Assembly: GCF_900114615.1 (NCBI RefSeq)
Contig: NZ_FOTS01000030.1
Span: 1-63,372, forward strand
Origin: Pelosinus propionicus DSM 13327
GTDB taxonomy: Bacteria; Bacillota; Negativicutes; DSM-13327
Direction: 5' to 3'
Length of the DNA: 63,372 nt
Shown piece after piece: positions 1 through 8,238 of this stretch. How positions within the stretch are numbered: position 1 is the first letter of the stretch; each line of letters begins with the position of its first letter. The notes beneath the pieces are model-generated. The model searched no databases. It had not been told where the DNA came from and saw only the letters and a list, made by a program, of their open reading frames with translations. A program made the translations under genes and the position numbers.

Positions 1-241
1 TGTAGAGATTATTCATATAACCATAAACGATAATTTTGAAAAGCATTTTAGGTGAGACTACTGATTTTCTGCCTTTACGAGAATACGCTTTGTATAACAG
101 CGAATAATCAAGTTGATCCATTATCTTACTTAACAGCCTGACCGAATCGTTTTCTGGTATGAGGATTTCGATAGGAAGCGGTAAAACTAGTTGATATGAA
201 TTTGTTTTTGTTGTAGGATTTATATGTGTAAAGTTTTTCAT
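1..241 (-). CDS. IS1182-family transposase, N-terminal fragment (runs off window)
   Basis: Reading the minus strand from an ATG at 241 gives an open frame to the window edge, beginning MKNFTHINPTTKTNSYQ and continuing with PENDSVRLLSKIMDQLDY and SPKMLFKIIVYGYMNNLY. The pattern of a short leader, then a P-x-N-D-S-V-R-x-L-x block, then a K-x-L-x-K-I-x-x-Y-x-Y-M-N block is typical of the N-terminal domain of IS1182 (IS4/DDE superfamily) transposases. The catalytic DDE part is outside the window, so whether the gene is intact cannot be judged. The 80 visible codons have no stop or frameshift. Confidence 0.75.
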   Translation of the reverse strand, partial: MKNFTHINPTTKTNSYQLVLPLPIEILIPENDSVRLLSKIMDQLDYSLLYKAYSRKGRKSVVSPKMLFKIIVYGYMNNLY

Positions 242-260
242 AGCAGTTTAATTCTACACC

Positions 261-290
261 AAGAGGCAGGTTCTTCGGAACCTGCCTCTT
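261..290. terminator. UUCG-loop hairpin inside the insertion sequence end
   Basis: Perfect 13-bp arms (AAGAGGCAGGTTC / GAACCTGCCTCTT) close on a TTCG tetraloop and are followed on the plus strand by gtattttt. This is a strong intrinsic terminator. Lying upstream of the minus-strand transposase, it probably shields the element from outside transcription. Confidence 0.7.
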
Positions 291-309
291 GTATTTTTAA
301 TACATATAA

Positions 310-342
310 GGGACTATCTCAATTTCTTATTGAGACAGCCCC
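310..342. repeat. Terminal inverted repeat or hairpin of the IS1182-like element
   Basis: GGGACTATCTCAAT at 310-323 pairs, with two mismatches, with ATTGAGACAGCCCC at 329-342. It ends with a T-run on the plus strand, so it may also act as a terminator. The assignment to the IS terminus rests on position and on the GGGGCTGTCTCAA sequence on the minus strand. Confidence 0.55.
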
Positions 343-374
343 TTTTTTATTTTTAATTTATTGGAGGGAATATC

Positions 375-1598
375 ATGACAAGTACAATTCAACATATTAC
401 TGATAAAGAGCAGAAATATTTAGGAGGCAAAGGTCTAATTCTATTTATTGCCATTATGAATATGCTTATTCCTTTATCCATCGATCTATATTTGCCAGCA
501 TTACCAGCCATGGGAGAATACTTCCAAGTATCAGCATCTCTTGTGAACTTAACATTGGTTTTCTTTTTCTGTTTTTTTGCCCTTGGGATTCTTCTTTTTG
601 GACCTCTTAGTGATAAATATGGACGTAAACCCATTTTGCTTGCTGGAATTCTAATTTATGGGATTGCAAGTGGTTTTTGTGCAGTATCCAGCACAATCTA
701 TCAATTAATTGGATTTCGTGTTATACAGGCATTAGGAGCGGGGAGTATTATTGCCGTATCTCTTGCATTAATAAAAGATTGCTTTAGCGGCAAAGCTAGA
801 GACATTATATTGGCCTTAGTGCAAGGCATGTCTGTGGTTGCTCCTGCGGTCGCGCCAGTTATAGGTGCTATTATTTTACAATTCGCCACTTGGCGGGAAA
901 CATTTTGGGTACTTACTATCATTGGTATTGTAACCTTAATCATTGCCTTAGGGTTTCAAGAAACATTAAGCGTTAGGGAGCGCTATAAAGGCACGATAAC
1001 AGGTTCTTTAGTTCGTTTATTTGTCGTAAGCAAAAATATGAATTTTACCAGTATGCTTATTATCTTTTCCTTATTCATGGCACCATATATGGCTTATGTA
1101 GCAATATCTTCTTTTGTGTACATTCGTTATTTTCAGTTGAGTGAGCAAATGTATAGTTACTTTTTTGCGGTCAATTCTTTGTTTGCGATAGTAGGCCCTA
1201 TACTTTATCTTAAAATGGTAGGTCGAGTTACCCCTAAGAAATTCACTCATGGTTGTTTTGTCACAGCGCTTATTAGTGGAGGATGTTTAATAATAGCAGG
1301 CCCTTATTCACCCTGGTTATTTTTTATTGCATTTTTGCCTTTTACACTGATTGAAGGCGCTATTCGCCCATTAAGTACGAGCCTTTTATTCGATCAGCAA
1401 GAAGCAGATACTGGGTCGGTCAGTGCTTTAATTAATTCAGTAAATACGCTTTTTGGGAGTCTTGGCATGCTATTGGGAGCATTGAATTGGAGCAATATAG
1501 TAATAGGATTAGGCTTAATAACGACAGGAGCTACTTTTTTAGCGATATTCGGCTGGATTATTGTGCTGAAATCTAACATGGCAGTGAAAGGAATGTAG
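375..1598 (+). CDS. MFS drug exporter, Bcr/CflA family
   Basis: A 407-residue protein of the 12-helix major facilitator type, the usual length for Bcr/CflA proton-driven exporters of drugs such as bicyclomycin or phenicols. The first helix carries SIDLYLPALPAM, the hallmark of this subfamily. The loop between helices 2 and 3 has motif A, GPLSDKYGRKP, near residues 76-86. The start is the ATG at 375 with a GGAGGG ribosome site upstream. It stands alone just outside the IS end, so its promoter may lie within or next to that element. The substrate cannot be read from the sequence. Confidence 0.88.
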   Translation: MTSTIQHITDKEQKYLGGKGLILFIAIMNMLIPLSIDLYLPALPAMGEYFQVSASLVNLTLVFFFCFFALGILLFGPLSDKYGRKPILLAGILIYGIASGFCAVSSTIYQLIGFRVIQALGAGSIIAVSLALIKDCFSGKARDIILALVQGMSVVAPAVAPVIGAIILQFATWRETFWVLTIIGIVTLIIALGFQETLSVRERYKGTITGSLVRLFVVSKNMNFTSMLIIFSLFMAPYMAYVAISSFVYIRYFQLSEQMYSYFFAVNSLFAIVGPILYLKMVGRVTPKKFTHGCFVTALISGGCLIIAGPYSPWLFFIAFLPFTLIEGAIRPLSTSLLFDQQEADTGSVSALINSVNTLFGSLGMLLGALNWSNIVIGLGLITTGATFLAIFGWIIVLKSNMAVKGM

Positions 1599-1718
1599 CA
1601 GATTACTTGTTAAGATTACATTGAGATCGAGTGCCCGATTTAGTATTGTGAAAAGTATTGCTAGGTGGTAAAATTAAACATGCTATTAGTTCAAATGGTA
1701 GTGGTCGTATTATATTAA

Positions 1719-1738
1719 TTGACTAAATAGTCATTTGG
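1719..1738. promoter_or_regulatory. TetR-like operator TGACTAAATAGTCA
   Basis: A palindrome TGACTAAATAGTCA (1720-1733) lies 31 bases before the TTG start at 1765. Nearly the same site, TGACTGAATAGTCA, precedes the RND efflux operon at 43206-43219. TGACT..AGTCA palindromes are common targets of TetR/AcrR-family repressors. No TetR gene is visible, so the regulator would be encoded elsewhere. Confidence 0.5.
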
Positions 1739-1764
1739 TTTAATTTTTGGGCGGAGGTTTTATA

Positions 1765-2367
1765 TTGAAATATTGTAAATGGATCTTACTTGTTGGTGTT
1801 TTATTGTCATATTTCATTGCTCCTTATTTGCCTGTTTCATGGGGGTGGGAAAATAGTCTGCTAGAATGGCTGCAGGTTGTCATATTAGCTCTAGGTCTAT
1901 TTTTAACCTGCGTATGGTGGCAGGAAGCCCGTTCAGCAGGAGATCGTCCGGCTGCTCGCTTTCTGATTTGGGCGATACCGTTGTGGTTATTGATGATTGG
2001 AAGAGAATTAAGTTGGGGGAGAGTCTTTTATCCTAGCGGCTTTCATGCGATTGATGGACCTTCGTTTCTTCCGCTGTCCCAATTGCCTTATGGCCCATTT
2101 GTCAATCCGGCACTTGCAGTGATTATCATCATTTGGTTATGGGCAGTTATTAAATATGAATTATTTAAAGTTCCGTATAGGCTGCTGCAAGAAGGGCGTT
2201 TCCCTGTTTCAGAGCTGATCATTACAGTTCTAGCATTTATCGCTGCAGAGTTAGGTGAAAGGCATTTACATCTTCAAAATATGGAGGAATTTGATGAATG
2301 CTTTGCCTATTTGGGGCTGGTTTTGACTGCTTACTGCGTGAGAAATGCTTTACGCAGGATAAAATAA
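1765..2367 (+). CDS. Conserved-looking integral membrane protein of unknown function
   Basis: A 200-residue hydrophobic protein with about five or six membrane segments (LLVGVLLSYFIAPYL at the start, then blocks such as FLIWAIPLWLLMIG and LAVIIIIWLWAVI). I do not recognise a family. The TTG at 1765 is chosen over the in-frame TTG at 1747 because GGCGGAGG sits seven bases before it. The gene is preceded by a TetR-like operator and followed at once by a strong terminator, so it is a single-gene unit. Sharing an operator with the RND pump suggests a stress or envelope role, which is inference. Confidence 0.7.
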   Translation: MKYCKWILLVGVLLSYFIAPYLPVSWGWENSLLEWLQVVILALGLFLTCVWWQEARSAGDRPAARFLIWAIPLWLLMIGRELSWGRVFYPSGFHAIDGPSFLPLSQLPYGPFVNPALAVIIIIWLWAVIKYELFKVPYRLLQEGRFPVSELIITVLAFIAAELGERHLHLQNMEEFDECFAYLGLVLTAYCVRNALRRIK

Positions 2368-2415
2368 AATGACTTGAGCCAGTATTTATGTTTTAAATAC
2401 TGGCTCAAGTCATTT
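2367..2415. terminator. Strong bidirectional hairpin terminator
   Basis: AAATGACTTGAGCCAGTATTT and its perfect complement flank a short loop, starting at the stop codon of the 1765 gene. A-rich and T-rich flanks allow termination in both directions. The histidine-kinase remnant points toward it from the other side. Confidence 0.8.
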
Positions 2416-2433
2416 CTATACTTATGCTTGCTA

Positions 2434-2640
2434 TTAAAGTTTGTAGTACTTATCGTTGACAGTTGGAAATTGAATATAAAAAGTAGTTCCTTTTCATTTA
2501 AATTAATCGTAATCGTAGCATTATGATGTGTTGCAATGTTATAACAAGTAGGAACACCAAGCCCGGTTCCATAAACCTTAGTGCTTAAAAAATGCGTACC
2601 AAGATCTTTTATTATATTAGCCGGATACCACCGCAGCCAA
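2434..2640 (-). pseudogene. Remnant of a sensor histidine kinase C-terminus (ATPase domain), frameshifted
   Basis: Minus-strand translation gives IIKDLGTHFLSTKVYGTGLG and then VPTCYNIATHHNATITIN. This matches the N-terminal G1 to G2 part of HATPase_c domains, usually LGTPFFTTK..GTGLGL..CYSIA..HNA. The natural end of the domain, GTTFYIQFPTVNDKYYKL followed by a stop at 2434-2436, is in another frame, so there is a frameshift near 2505-2515. No upstream kinase sequence is present. This is a decayed tail, not a working gene, and it fills most of the 415-base gap between 2367 and 2783. Confidence 0.7.
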
Positions 2641-2782
2641 AACCAGCCATTAAAATTTCTTCTTCGATGAGTAAGAAAAGACGAACTTGCAGATACTCTT
2701 ACATAATAGCAGATTATCTTTATTGCAAATAAAATGTTTAATCTGTGCTAATTGCAGGGGAAGTTATGAGGAGGGAGCATAG

Positions 2783-5149
2783 GTGGCAGCTGTATTAGCT
2801 AAAGCACGTAAAACATTTGTGCGTACTTTCTTTTCCAACTCTTTTAACCGGGATATTGTGATTCTCTTGATTGTTAGTATTGTAATTGGGTCTTCCTTGG
2901 CGAATTTAATCGCCATGTCAGCAAATACATACTTTTCTGCAACGATATCTACTCTTGTTGGTGATTATGGAGAATTTGATCTGCTGATCAATGTAAGAGA
3001 AGAGATGAAACAAAATGGCCAAGCTCAGATCGAAAAAGTAATTGAACAAGTTTTTCCTGGAGGAAAGCTAAAAGAGGGTCCAACCTTAAATGGATTGACT
3101 AGTTTTTTAGTGGGCTTGCCAGCAGTAAATAAAACAAAACAAACGTATGAAAGCGTTGATACTATTTTTGGTAGTGTTCCAGGCCGCTCGGGGATTAGTA
3201 TTATGACGGAACCACGAGTAACCTTAAAGGCGGTGCCTGAAGGGGCCAAAAATACAATCATTGAACAAATTATGCAGATTGATGGCGTATTATTTGCTTT
3301 TCGCGATGGCGGGTCTGTTACTGTTATTATTCAATCCATTGGTAAATCAGCTTCTGTCAACGCGGAGATTGAAAAATTACTTGGTCAGTATCATACAATT
3401 GATATTGCATTTACAGTTGGTAATGAGCCTGAGAACTCTATGCGCTTAGGTGAGCAGATTGCCAATGCAATACGAGAGGAAAAGGCAGTTGGCTATGCTG
3501 AAAGCGTTTCTGTGGACAGCAAAAGCAGTGATATGGTGTATTTAGTGAGTTCGATGATTGAACTAAAACGTTTTTTAACTGCCTTTGCTACCAAAGCTGC
3601 TATTACTCCAGCAGCTGGAGTTACGTTTATGCTTGGTGATACGATTGCATTTCAGGGAGCTGCTGCCAATGAACTTGTTACTGGTGAACCCCTGGATTCT
3701 GCAAACGTGTTAGTAAAGGTAACTATGGTAAAGAGTGGCGGCTCCGCTGAAGGAATGGTTATACAAGGTGATGGAACCCAAGCTGCCAATGGGCAAGGAC
3801 ATGCGGTTGTCAATAATAATATTGGAAATCTTATGGGTACAGCCATTTTTCACAATCCTCGCACTCAATTAGGAAATGCTTTGAATGAGACTTCGAGCTT
3901 GGTTCTTCAAATTCCTAAGATTGCTCAAGATGCTCAAAATATGACTGGCGTTGCCAATAATGCGCTGAATAGCTATAGTGGCAGCATTGCTGCGGTAGAA
4001 GAGACATTAAGCAGCTTGGCTAAAGCAGAAACTACGATTGAAGCAGCAACAAGCGGTTTAGCAAAGCTTGATACCAGTGCCATACAGCTGCAATTGACGA
4101 ATTCTTCACGTGCGATGGGCAGCCTTGTCAGCACTTTGCAAATCATCCGACTATTAAATCCTGAGGTATCATCTTCTATTAACCAACTAACTGCAACACA
4201 GCAAAATTTAGTCACTCTGCAAGATACATTGAGCGCAGTTGATAATGTAGCAGCTGATGCCCGCCGAGCGCGGGCAGCTATTGATGGAATAGTAGCCAAT
4301 GGCAATAATATGGTCACTAATTTACGTACCTTTGATGTGGATAAAGCTCGTCAATCTCTTAATGAAACTGGTACTGGGATTACTAGATTGCAGCAATTTA
4401 ATACACCTCTTATTGCAGAGCAGTTGAAGTACTTAGGAGCAGCTGTTCCGAATTTGAAAGATGAGGAAATCACGCGCTCAGCCAATTTAATGGATCGGTT
4501 TATTGCAGGGCAGGTAATTCCTAGCCAGCGTATTCAAATCCTAACCAAAAGCACTATTACAACAGACTTTGCAGGACCTATTATCTATCGGGTAGTAGGG
4601 CATAACAATGTATCATTATATACTTCCGCCGTGGGGATTATTGAGCCTGATCCCCGGGCCGAAGTTATGACGATTTTGATGCAAGTGAAAGCGATTTTAG
4701 CCGGCATGGTTTCGCTGATTGCTGTAATGATATTCCTGACCCTTGACCATACAGCTATTATGACCGTCATTCGACGAAAATCGACTATTAATCAAACACC
4801 TCGGGTCAAGGGGATCAGGCGAATCGTGCAAGGTGTAAAAAATAGTTTTACTGCACCGGAATGTATCTATGGTATGGGAATTGGTGCACTATTGCTTACG
4901 GCAATGTTTGTTTTATCTGGTGGTGGGATTCCCAATTTGCCATGGATTGGAGTCCCTTTCCTAGGAGCGGCTATGGGGTTATTACTTGCCAATAATACAG
5001 AAAAAATTAGTCCAATTATCATTGATGAATTGACTGCTGGAGAGTCACTTGGACTATCTTTTGATGAGGTAATGCGAGAGATTGTTATACCCAGTGGGCG
5101 TCCAGGACTCTTGCAAACCATGAATCGCCGTAAAATGAAGTTTAAATAA
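2783..5149 (+). CDS. Large ABC-transporter-associated membrane protein with long coiled extracytoplasmic region
   Basis: A 788-residue protein with one membrane helix near residues 24-46, about 590 residues outside the membrane, and three helices near 634-653, 694-713 and 718-738. The outer part has two alpha/beta-like blocks (50-380) and then an Ala/Ser/Thr/Asn/Gln-rich, helix-prone stretch (about 390-560) that looks coiled-coil. The end, about 50 residues, is cytoplasmic. The GTG start has GAGGAGGGA in front. The next gene, 14 bases on, is an ABC ATPase, so this is presumably its permease. The topology resembles YhgE/Pip or MlaD/MacB-like ideas only loosely; I do not recognise a named family. 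Confidence 0.75.
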   Translation: MAAVLAKARKTFVRTFFSNSFNRDIVILLIVSIVIGSSLANLIAMSANTYFSATISTLVGDYGEFDLLINVREEMKQNGQAQIEKVIEQVFPGGKLKEGPTLNGLTSFLVGLPAVNKTKQTYESVDTIFGSVPGRSGISIMTEPRVTLKAVPEGAKNTIIEQIMQIDGVLFAFRDGGSVTVIIQSIGKSASVNAEIEKLLGQYHTIDIAFTVGNEPENSMRLGEQIANAIREEKAVGYAESVSVDSKSSDMVYLVSSMIELKRFLTAFATKAAITPAAGVTFMLGDTIAFQGAAANELVTGEPLDSANVLVKVTMVKSGGSAEGMVIQGDGTQAANGQGHAVVNNNIGNLMGTAIFHNPRTQLGNALNETSSLVLQIPKIAQDAQNMTGVANNALNSYSGSIAAVEETLSSLAKAETTIEAATSGLAKLDTSAIQLQLTNSSRAMGSLVSTLQIIRLLNPEVSSSINQLTATQQNLVTLQDTLSAVDNVAADARRARAAIDGIVANGNNMVTNLRTFDVDKARQSLNETGTGITRLQQFNTPLIAEQLKYLGAAVPNLKDEEITRSANLMDRFIAGQVIPSQRIQILTKSTITTDFAGPIIYRVVGHNNVSLYTSAVGIIEPDPRAEVMTILMQVKAILAGMVSLIAVMIFLTLDHTAIMTVIRRKSTINQTPRVKGIRRIVQGVKNSFTAPECIYGMGIGALLLTAMFVLSGGGIPNLPWIGVPFLGAAMGLLLANNTEKISPIIIDELTAGESLGLSFDEVMREIVIPSGRPGLLQTMNRRKMKFK

Positions 5150-5163
5150 GCTGGGTGACTAAA

Positions 5164-5931
5164 ATGCTTGTTATTCAAGATCTTTATAAACAATTTGGCA
5201 GTTTAGTAGCTGTTAATGAATTTAATCTTAGGGTAGAGACCGGGGAGACCGTTGTACTAATGGGACCTTCTGGATGCGGTAAATCAACTGCCATTCGCAC
5301 AATTAACCGTTTAATAGAGCCGGATCGCGGATCTATCATGCTTAATGACTCCAATATTATTGCAATGGAGCCGGATGAATTACGGCAGGCTCGCAAGCGG
5401 ATTGGGTTTGTATTTCAGCATTTTAATCTTATTGGACGTTTAAGCGCCCTTGAAAATGTTATGCTAGGATTGGTAATGAGTGGCGTGGAACGGAAAAATG
5501 CCGAAAGTCGGGCAGCGGATTCATTGTGTAAGGTAGGTTTAGATAACCATTTGGATCATAAGCCAGATCAATTGTCAGGCGGCCAGCAGCAGCGTGTGGG
5601 AATTGCTAGAGCACTGGCTTATGAGCCGGAGCTTATGTTGTGGGACGAGCCTACAGCGTCATTAGACCCAATCCTTGTACGTGAAGTATTAGTAGTAATG
5701 GAGGAATTGGCCCGTTTTCGTTCCAGTACCATGATTGTAGTAACTCACGAATTGCCTTTTGCCTTGCGGGTGGCTGATCGAATTGTGCTTATGGATCATG
5801 GACGCATCGTGGAAGAAGGCAAACCCTCGCAGGTCTTTGTTAGTCCTATCTCGGATATTGGAAAGAGATATAAAGAATTGATTGAATATCAGATGAATAC
5901 CAGCGCACAAAGCTTATCCGGTAAGCCGTAA
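5164..5931 (+). CDS. ABC transporter ATPase, polar-amino-acid (GlnQ-like) type
   Basis: About 255 residues with Walker A GPSGCGKST, Q-loop FVFQHFNL, signature LSGGQQQRVGIARAL, Walker B ELMLWDEPTASLDP and the switch histidine in VVTHELPFA. Sequence style is that of amino-acid ABC importers (GlnQ/HisP), yet no periplasmic binding protein or ordinary permease is nearby. Its only partner is the 788-residue protein just upstream. I choose the ATG at 5164 because GGGTGA lies six bases before it; a GTG at 5155 is possible. Function probably concerns envelope transport or mechanotransmission rather than amino-acid uptake, which is inference. Confidence 0.85.
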   Translation: MLVIQDLYKQFGSLVAVNEFNLRVETGETVVLMGPSGCGKSTAIRTINRLIEPDRGSIMLNDSNIIAMEPDELRQARKRIGFVFQHFNLIGRLSALENVMLGLVMSGVERKNAESRAADSLCKVGLDNHLDHKPDQLSGGQQQRVGIARALAYEPELMLWDEPTASLDPILVREVLVVMEELARFRSSTMIVVTHELPFALRVADRIVLMDHGRIVEEGKPSQVFVSPISDIGKRYKELIEYQMNTSAQSLSGKP

Positions 5932-6028
5932 GAGCTCAAATGTCTGACTGGAAGTCTTGCCCAAGAAGTTGCTTAATGATAAAATTAAGCATGGTCAATT
6001 TTTTTGTTGTTGAAAGTGATTTTATAAA

Positions 6029-6913
6029 ATGAAATTTATACCTGCAAAAACAATTATATCTAGTTATAATACTGGTGATAGTTGGTTTGGAAAAAATTAT
6101 ACGATGAATATTTATAAAGGCTGCTGCCATGGTTGCATCTACTGTGACAGCCGCAGTAACTGTTATCAGGTGGAAAATTTTGATGAGGTAAGAGCAAAAG
6201 ATAATGCTCTTGCTTTAATTTCATCTGAGTTGCAATCTAAACGCAGGACTGGTGTGGTAGGAACCGGTGCAATGAGCGATCCATACAATCCTTTTGAAAA
6301 GAAATATGGTTTAACAAGAGGAGCGATAGAGTTAATTCATGCTAATGGTTTTGGTATTTCGATTGCTACCAAAAGCGACTTGATCCTAAGAGATATAGAT
6401 TTATTAAAGTCCATACAAAAGCACTCGCCAGTGATTGTCAAGATTACCATTACCACTGTGAATGATATACTTTGCGGTAAAATAGAGCCTAATGTGGCAA
6501 GCTCCTCCAGGAGGTTTTCTGTTATTAGAGAACTTGCAGAGAATGGAATTTTTACAGGGATATTACTTATGCCTATCCTTCCGTTTTTAGAAGATGACGA
6601 GTACAATATTAGTGAGATGATTCGTTTAGCACATGAAAATGGAGCTAAGTTTATATATCCTTTGTTTGGAGTAACCTTAAGGCAGAATCAGAGGGAATGG
6701 TATTATCAAAAGCTTGATGAGCACTTTCCTGCGCTTCGGCAAAAATACATTCATCAGTTTGGCAACGAATATGAGTGCCATTCACCAAACGCAAAGCCGC
6801 TGTGGCACTTGTTTCAAAGACAATGCAGTCAATTTGGGATTCTTTATAAAATGAATGATATTATCAAAAGCTATAAAAAGGGGTATGGAGATAATCAGCT
6901 TTTATTATTCTAA
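6029..6913 (+). CDS. Radical SAM protein, SplB (spore photoproduct lyase)-like family
   Basis: A 294-residue protein with Cys32, Cys36 and Cys39 in GCCHGCIYCD, a CX3CX2C cluster that binds the SAM-cleaving [4Fe-4S] centre. N-terminal YNTGDSWFGKNYTMNIYKGC is typical of the SplB-related Rv2578c-like group: a short TIM-barrel protein with GTGAMSDPYNPFEKKY and LLMPILPFLEDDEYNI further on. Members are often called DNA repair photolyases, but true SPL is larger and has a conserved extra cysteine that I cannot place here. The substrate is therefore unknown. It stands alone downstream of the ABC pair, with a weak ribosome site. Confidence 0.8.
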   Translation: MKFIPAKTIISSYNTGDSWFGKNYTMNIYKGCCHGCIYCDSRSNCYQVENFDEVRAKDNALALISSELQSKRRTGVVGTGAMSDPYNPFEKKYGLTRGAIELIHANGFGISIATKSDLILRDIDLLKSIQKHSPVIVKITITTVNDILCGKIEPNVASSSRRFSVIRELAENGIFTGILLMPILPFLEDDEYNISEMIRLAHENGAKFIYPLFGVTLRQNQREWYYQKLDEHFPALRQKYIHQFGNEYECHSPNAKPLWHLFQRQCSQFGILYKMNDIIKSYKKGYGDNQLLLF

Positions 6914-7040
6914 AAGCTAAATAAGCTTCTGAAGAACTCAAAGAGAGAGTTTCAAGACATTATTGTTACATTTTCGTCTCAATGAAGAAAAATTATAAAT
7001 ATTGGGAATCCTATAGAAAAAATGAGTATGTGGGGTAATC

Positions 7041-7412
7041 ATGTATTGTGATTTTTGTGGTAAGAAACCTTCTTATAATGCAAAATACTGTCGTTACTGT
7101 GGTCAGAAATTAAAAGAATATTTAGGTGATACGCAGCCATTGCCTATTGTCAGTGAAGCAATACTGCATGGTTATAATGCTAAACATCAAATCATGATTG
7201 CTGCGCCTGAGCCATGGTATAAATCAATAGTTCCTAAGAAGACAGCAGCCAAGAGATCTAAAGTATGGCAAATTGCATATGATTTATTTGCTTTGGGGGT
7301 GCTTGCCGGCCTGATATATATATTAGCAACCTTTAAAACAATTCAGGAGTATCAAGGTATAACGTCACTCTGGGGAATACTCTGGATCGGCTATATATGG
7401 TGGAAGCGTTAA
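7041..7412 (+). CDS. Small zinc-ribbon membrane protein
   Basis: A 123-residue protein starting MYCDFCGKKPSYNAKYCRYC: Cys3, Cys6, Cys17 and Cys20 form a zinc ribbon of the double-zinc-ribbon or DUF7577-like type. Two hydrophobic segments follow near residues 77-97 (DLFALGVLAGLIYILATF) and 104-119. Such proteins are common in Firmicutes, and their role is unknown. A GGGG-type ribosome site precedes the ATG. Monocistronic. Confidence 0.7.
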   Translation: MYCDFCGKKPSYNAKYCRYCGQKLKEYLGDTQPLPIVSEAILHGYNAKHQIMIAAPEPWYKSIVPKKTAAKRSKVWQIAYDLFALGVLAGLIYILATFKTIQEYQGITSLWGILWIGYIWWKR

Positions 7413-7590
7413 GGCCACTCTTTTTTCATCAGAAGAGATAGTCCTTTGTTATGAGAGTATTCTACGCAATACTTTCTTTTTAGATAGTAGAGCACGAAAA
7501 GGTGCATACTGTACTTCTTTATATATTTATATTATTATATATACATAAAAAGCTTGTAAGACAAAATGAAGAATAAAGGAGATCATAGTT

Positions 7591-8100
7591 ATGGCTATAT
7601 TTAATGAAATTAAACCTGAGGAATTTCAACAAAGCCCTTTTAAATTGATAGGAAAAGACTGGATGTTGGTTACTGCCGAAAAAGACGGAAAGCAGAATAC
7701 CATGACTGCTTCTTGGGGGGGATTTGGTGTTATGTGGGCAAAAAATGTTGCTTACATTGTAATTCGCCCACAACGCTTTACTAAAGAATTTATCGATCAA
7801 TCCGATACTTTCTCCCTCACTTTTTTTGATGAAAGTTTCAGAAAAACGTTAAGTTATCTTGGAGCAAAATCTGGCAGGGATGAAGATAAAATTGGCAATT
7901 CGAATCTGACGGTTCTTCATGCAGATGGCATTCCACTCTTTGAAGAAGCAAGTATAGCGATTCTTTGCAAAAAGTTATATGCACAGGAATATAAGCCTGA
8001 ATGCTTTATTGAAAAAGATCTTGATGAAAAATGGTACCCAGATAAGGATCATCATACCTTATATATCGCAGAAGTTACTAAAATTCTTATCAAAAAATAA
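7591..8100 (+). CDS. Flavin reductase-like protein with FMN-binding split barrel
   Basis: A 169-residue protein of the flavin reductase / flavoredoxin family. MLVTAEKDGKQNTMTASWGG is the FMN-binding entry of the split barrel (T-x-S-W-G), and YIVIRPQRFTKEFI matches the second conserved strand. Flavoredoxins pass electrons from ferredoxin or NAD(P)H to FMN in anaerobes; the real partner is unknown. An AAAGGAG ribosome site lies before the ATG at 7591. A hairpin terminator follows directly, so it is a single-gene unit. Confidence 0.85.
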   Translation: MAIFNEIKPEEFQQSPFKLIGKDWMLVTAEKDGKQNTMTASWGGFGVMWAKNVAYIVIRPQRFTKEFIDQSDTFSLTFFDESFRKTLSYLGAKSGRDEDKIGNSNLTVLHADGIPLFEEASIAILCKKLYAQEYKPECFIEKDLDEKWYPDKDHHTLYIAEVTKILIKK

Positions 8101-8114
8101 CGAATACTAGCTGA

Positions 8115-8150
8115 CATAAAAGCACTGGGCTTTCCAGTGCTTTTATGTAT
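8115..8150 (+). terminator. Intrinsic terminator after the flavin reductase gene
   Basis: CATAAAAGCACTGG (8115-8128) pairs perfectly with CCAGTGCTTTTATG (8134-8147). The right arm supplies the T-run. Confidence 0.8.
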
Positions 8151-8238
8151 TTCTTATGTTTTTGCTTCAAATCATTTTTATATGTTTTTAATATTTACAT
8201 TCGTCTTTGGTAAATACTAATCATTAGGAGGGGATCGT

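Larger units (their letters stand above)
1..343. mobile_element. Right-hand end of an IS1182-family-like insertion sequence, cut by the window edge
   Basis: The stretch holds the first 80 codons of a transposase on the minus strand (1-241), a UUCG hairpin (261-290) and, at its outer edge, an imperfect inverted repeat (310-342). Read from the minus strand the edge begins GGGGCTGTCTCAATAAG, which resembles the terminal repeats of IS1182 elements from memory. The exact boundary (about 342 or 343) is inferred, since the other end lies outside the window and no target duplication can be compared. Confidence 0.7.

Noticed and set aside
5164-5931. Amino-acid importer ATPase with a nearby binding protein
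   Set aside because: No periplasmic binding protein or ordinary permease is present; the only partner is the large coiled membrane protein.
6029-6913. True spore photoproduct lyase
   Set aside because: The protein is shorter than SPL and I cannot place the extra conserved cysteine, so only SplB-like family is claimed.
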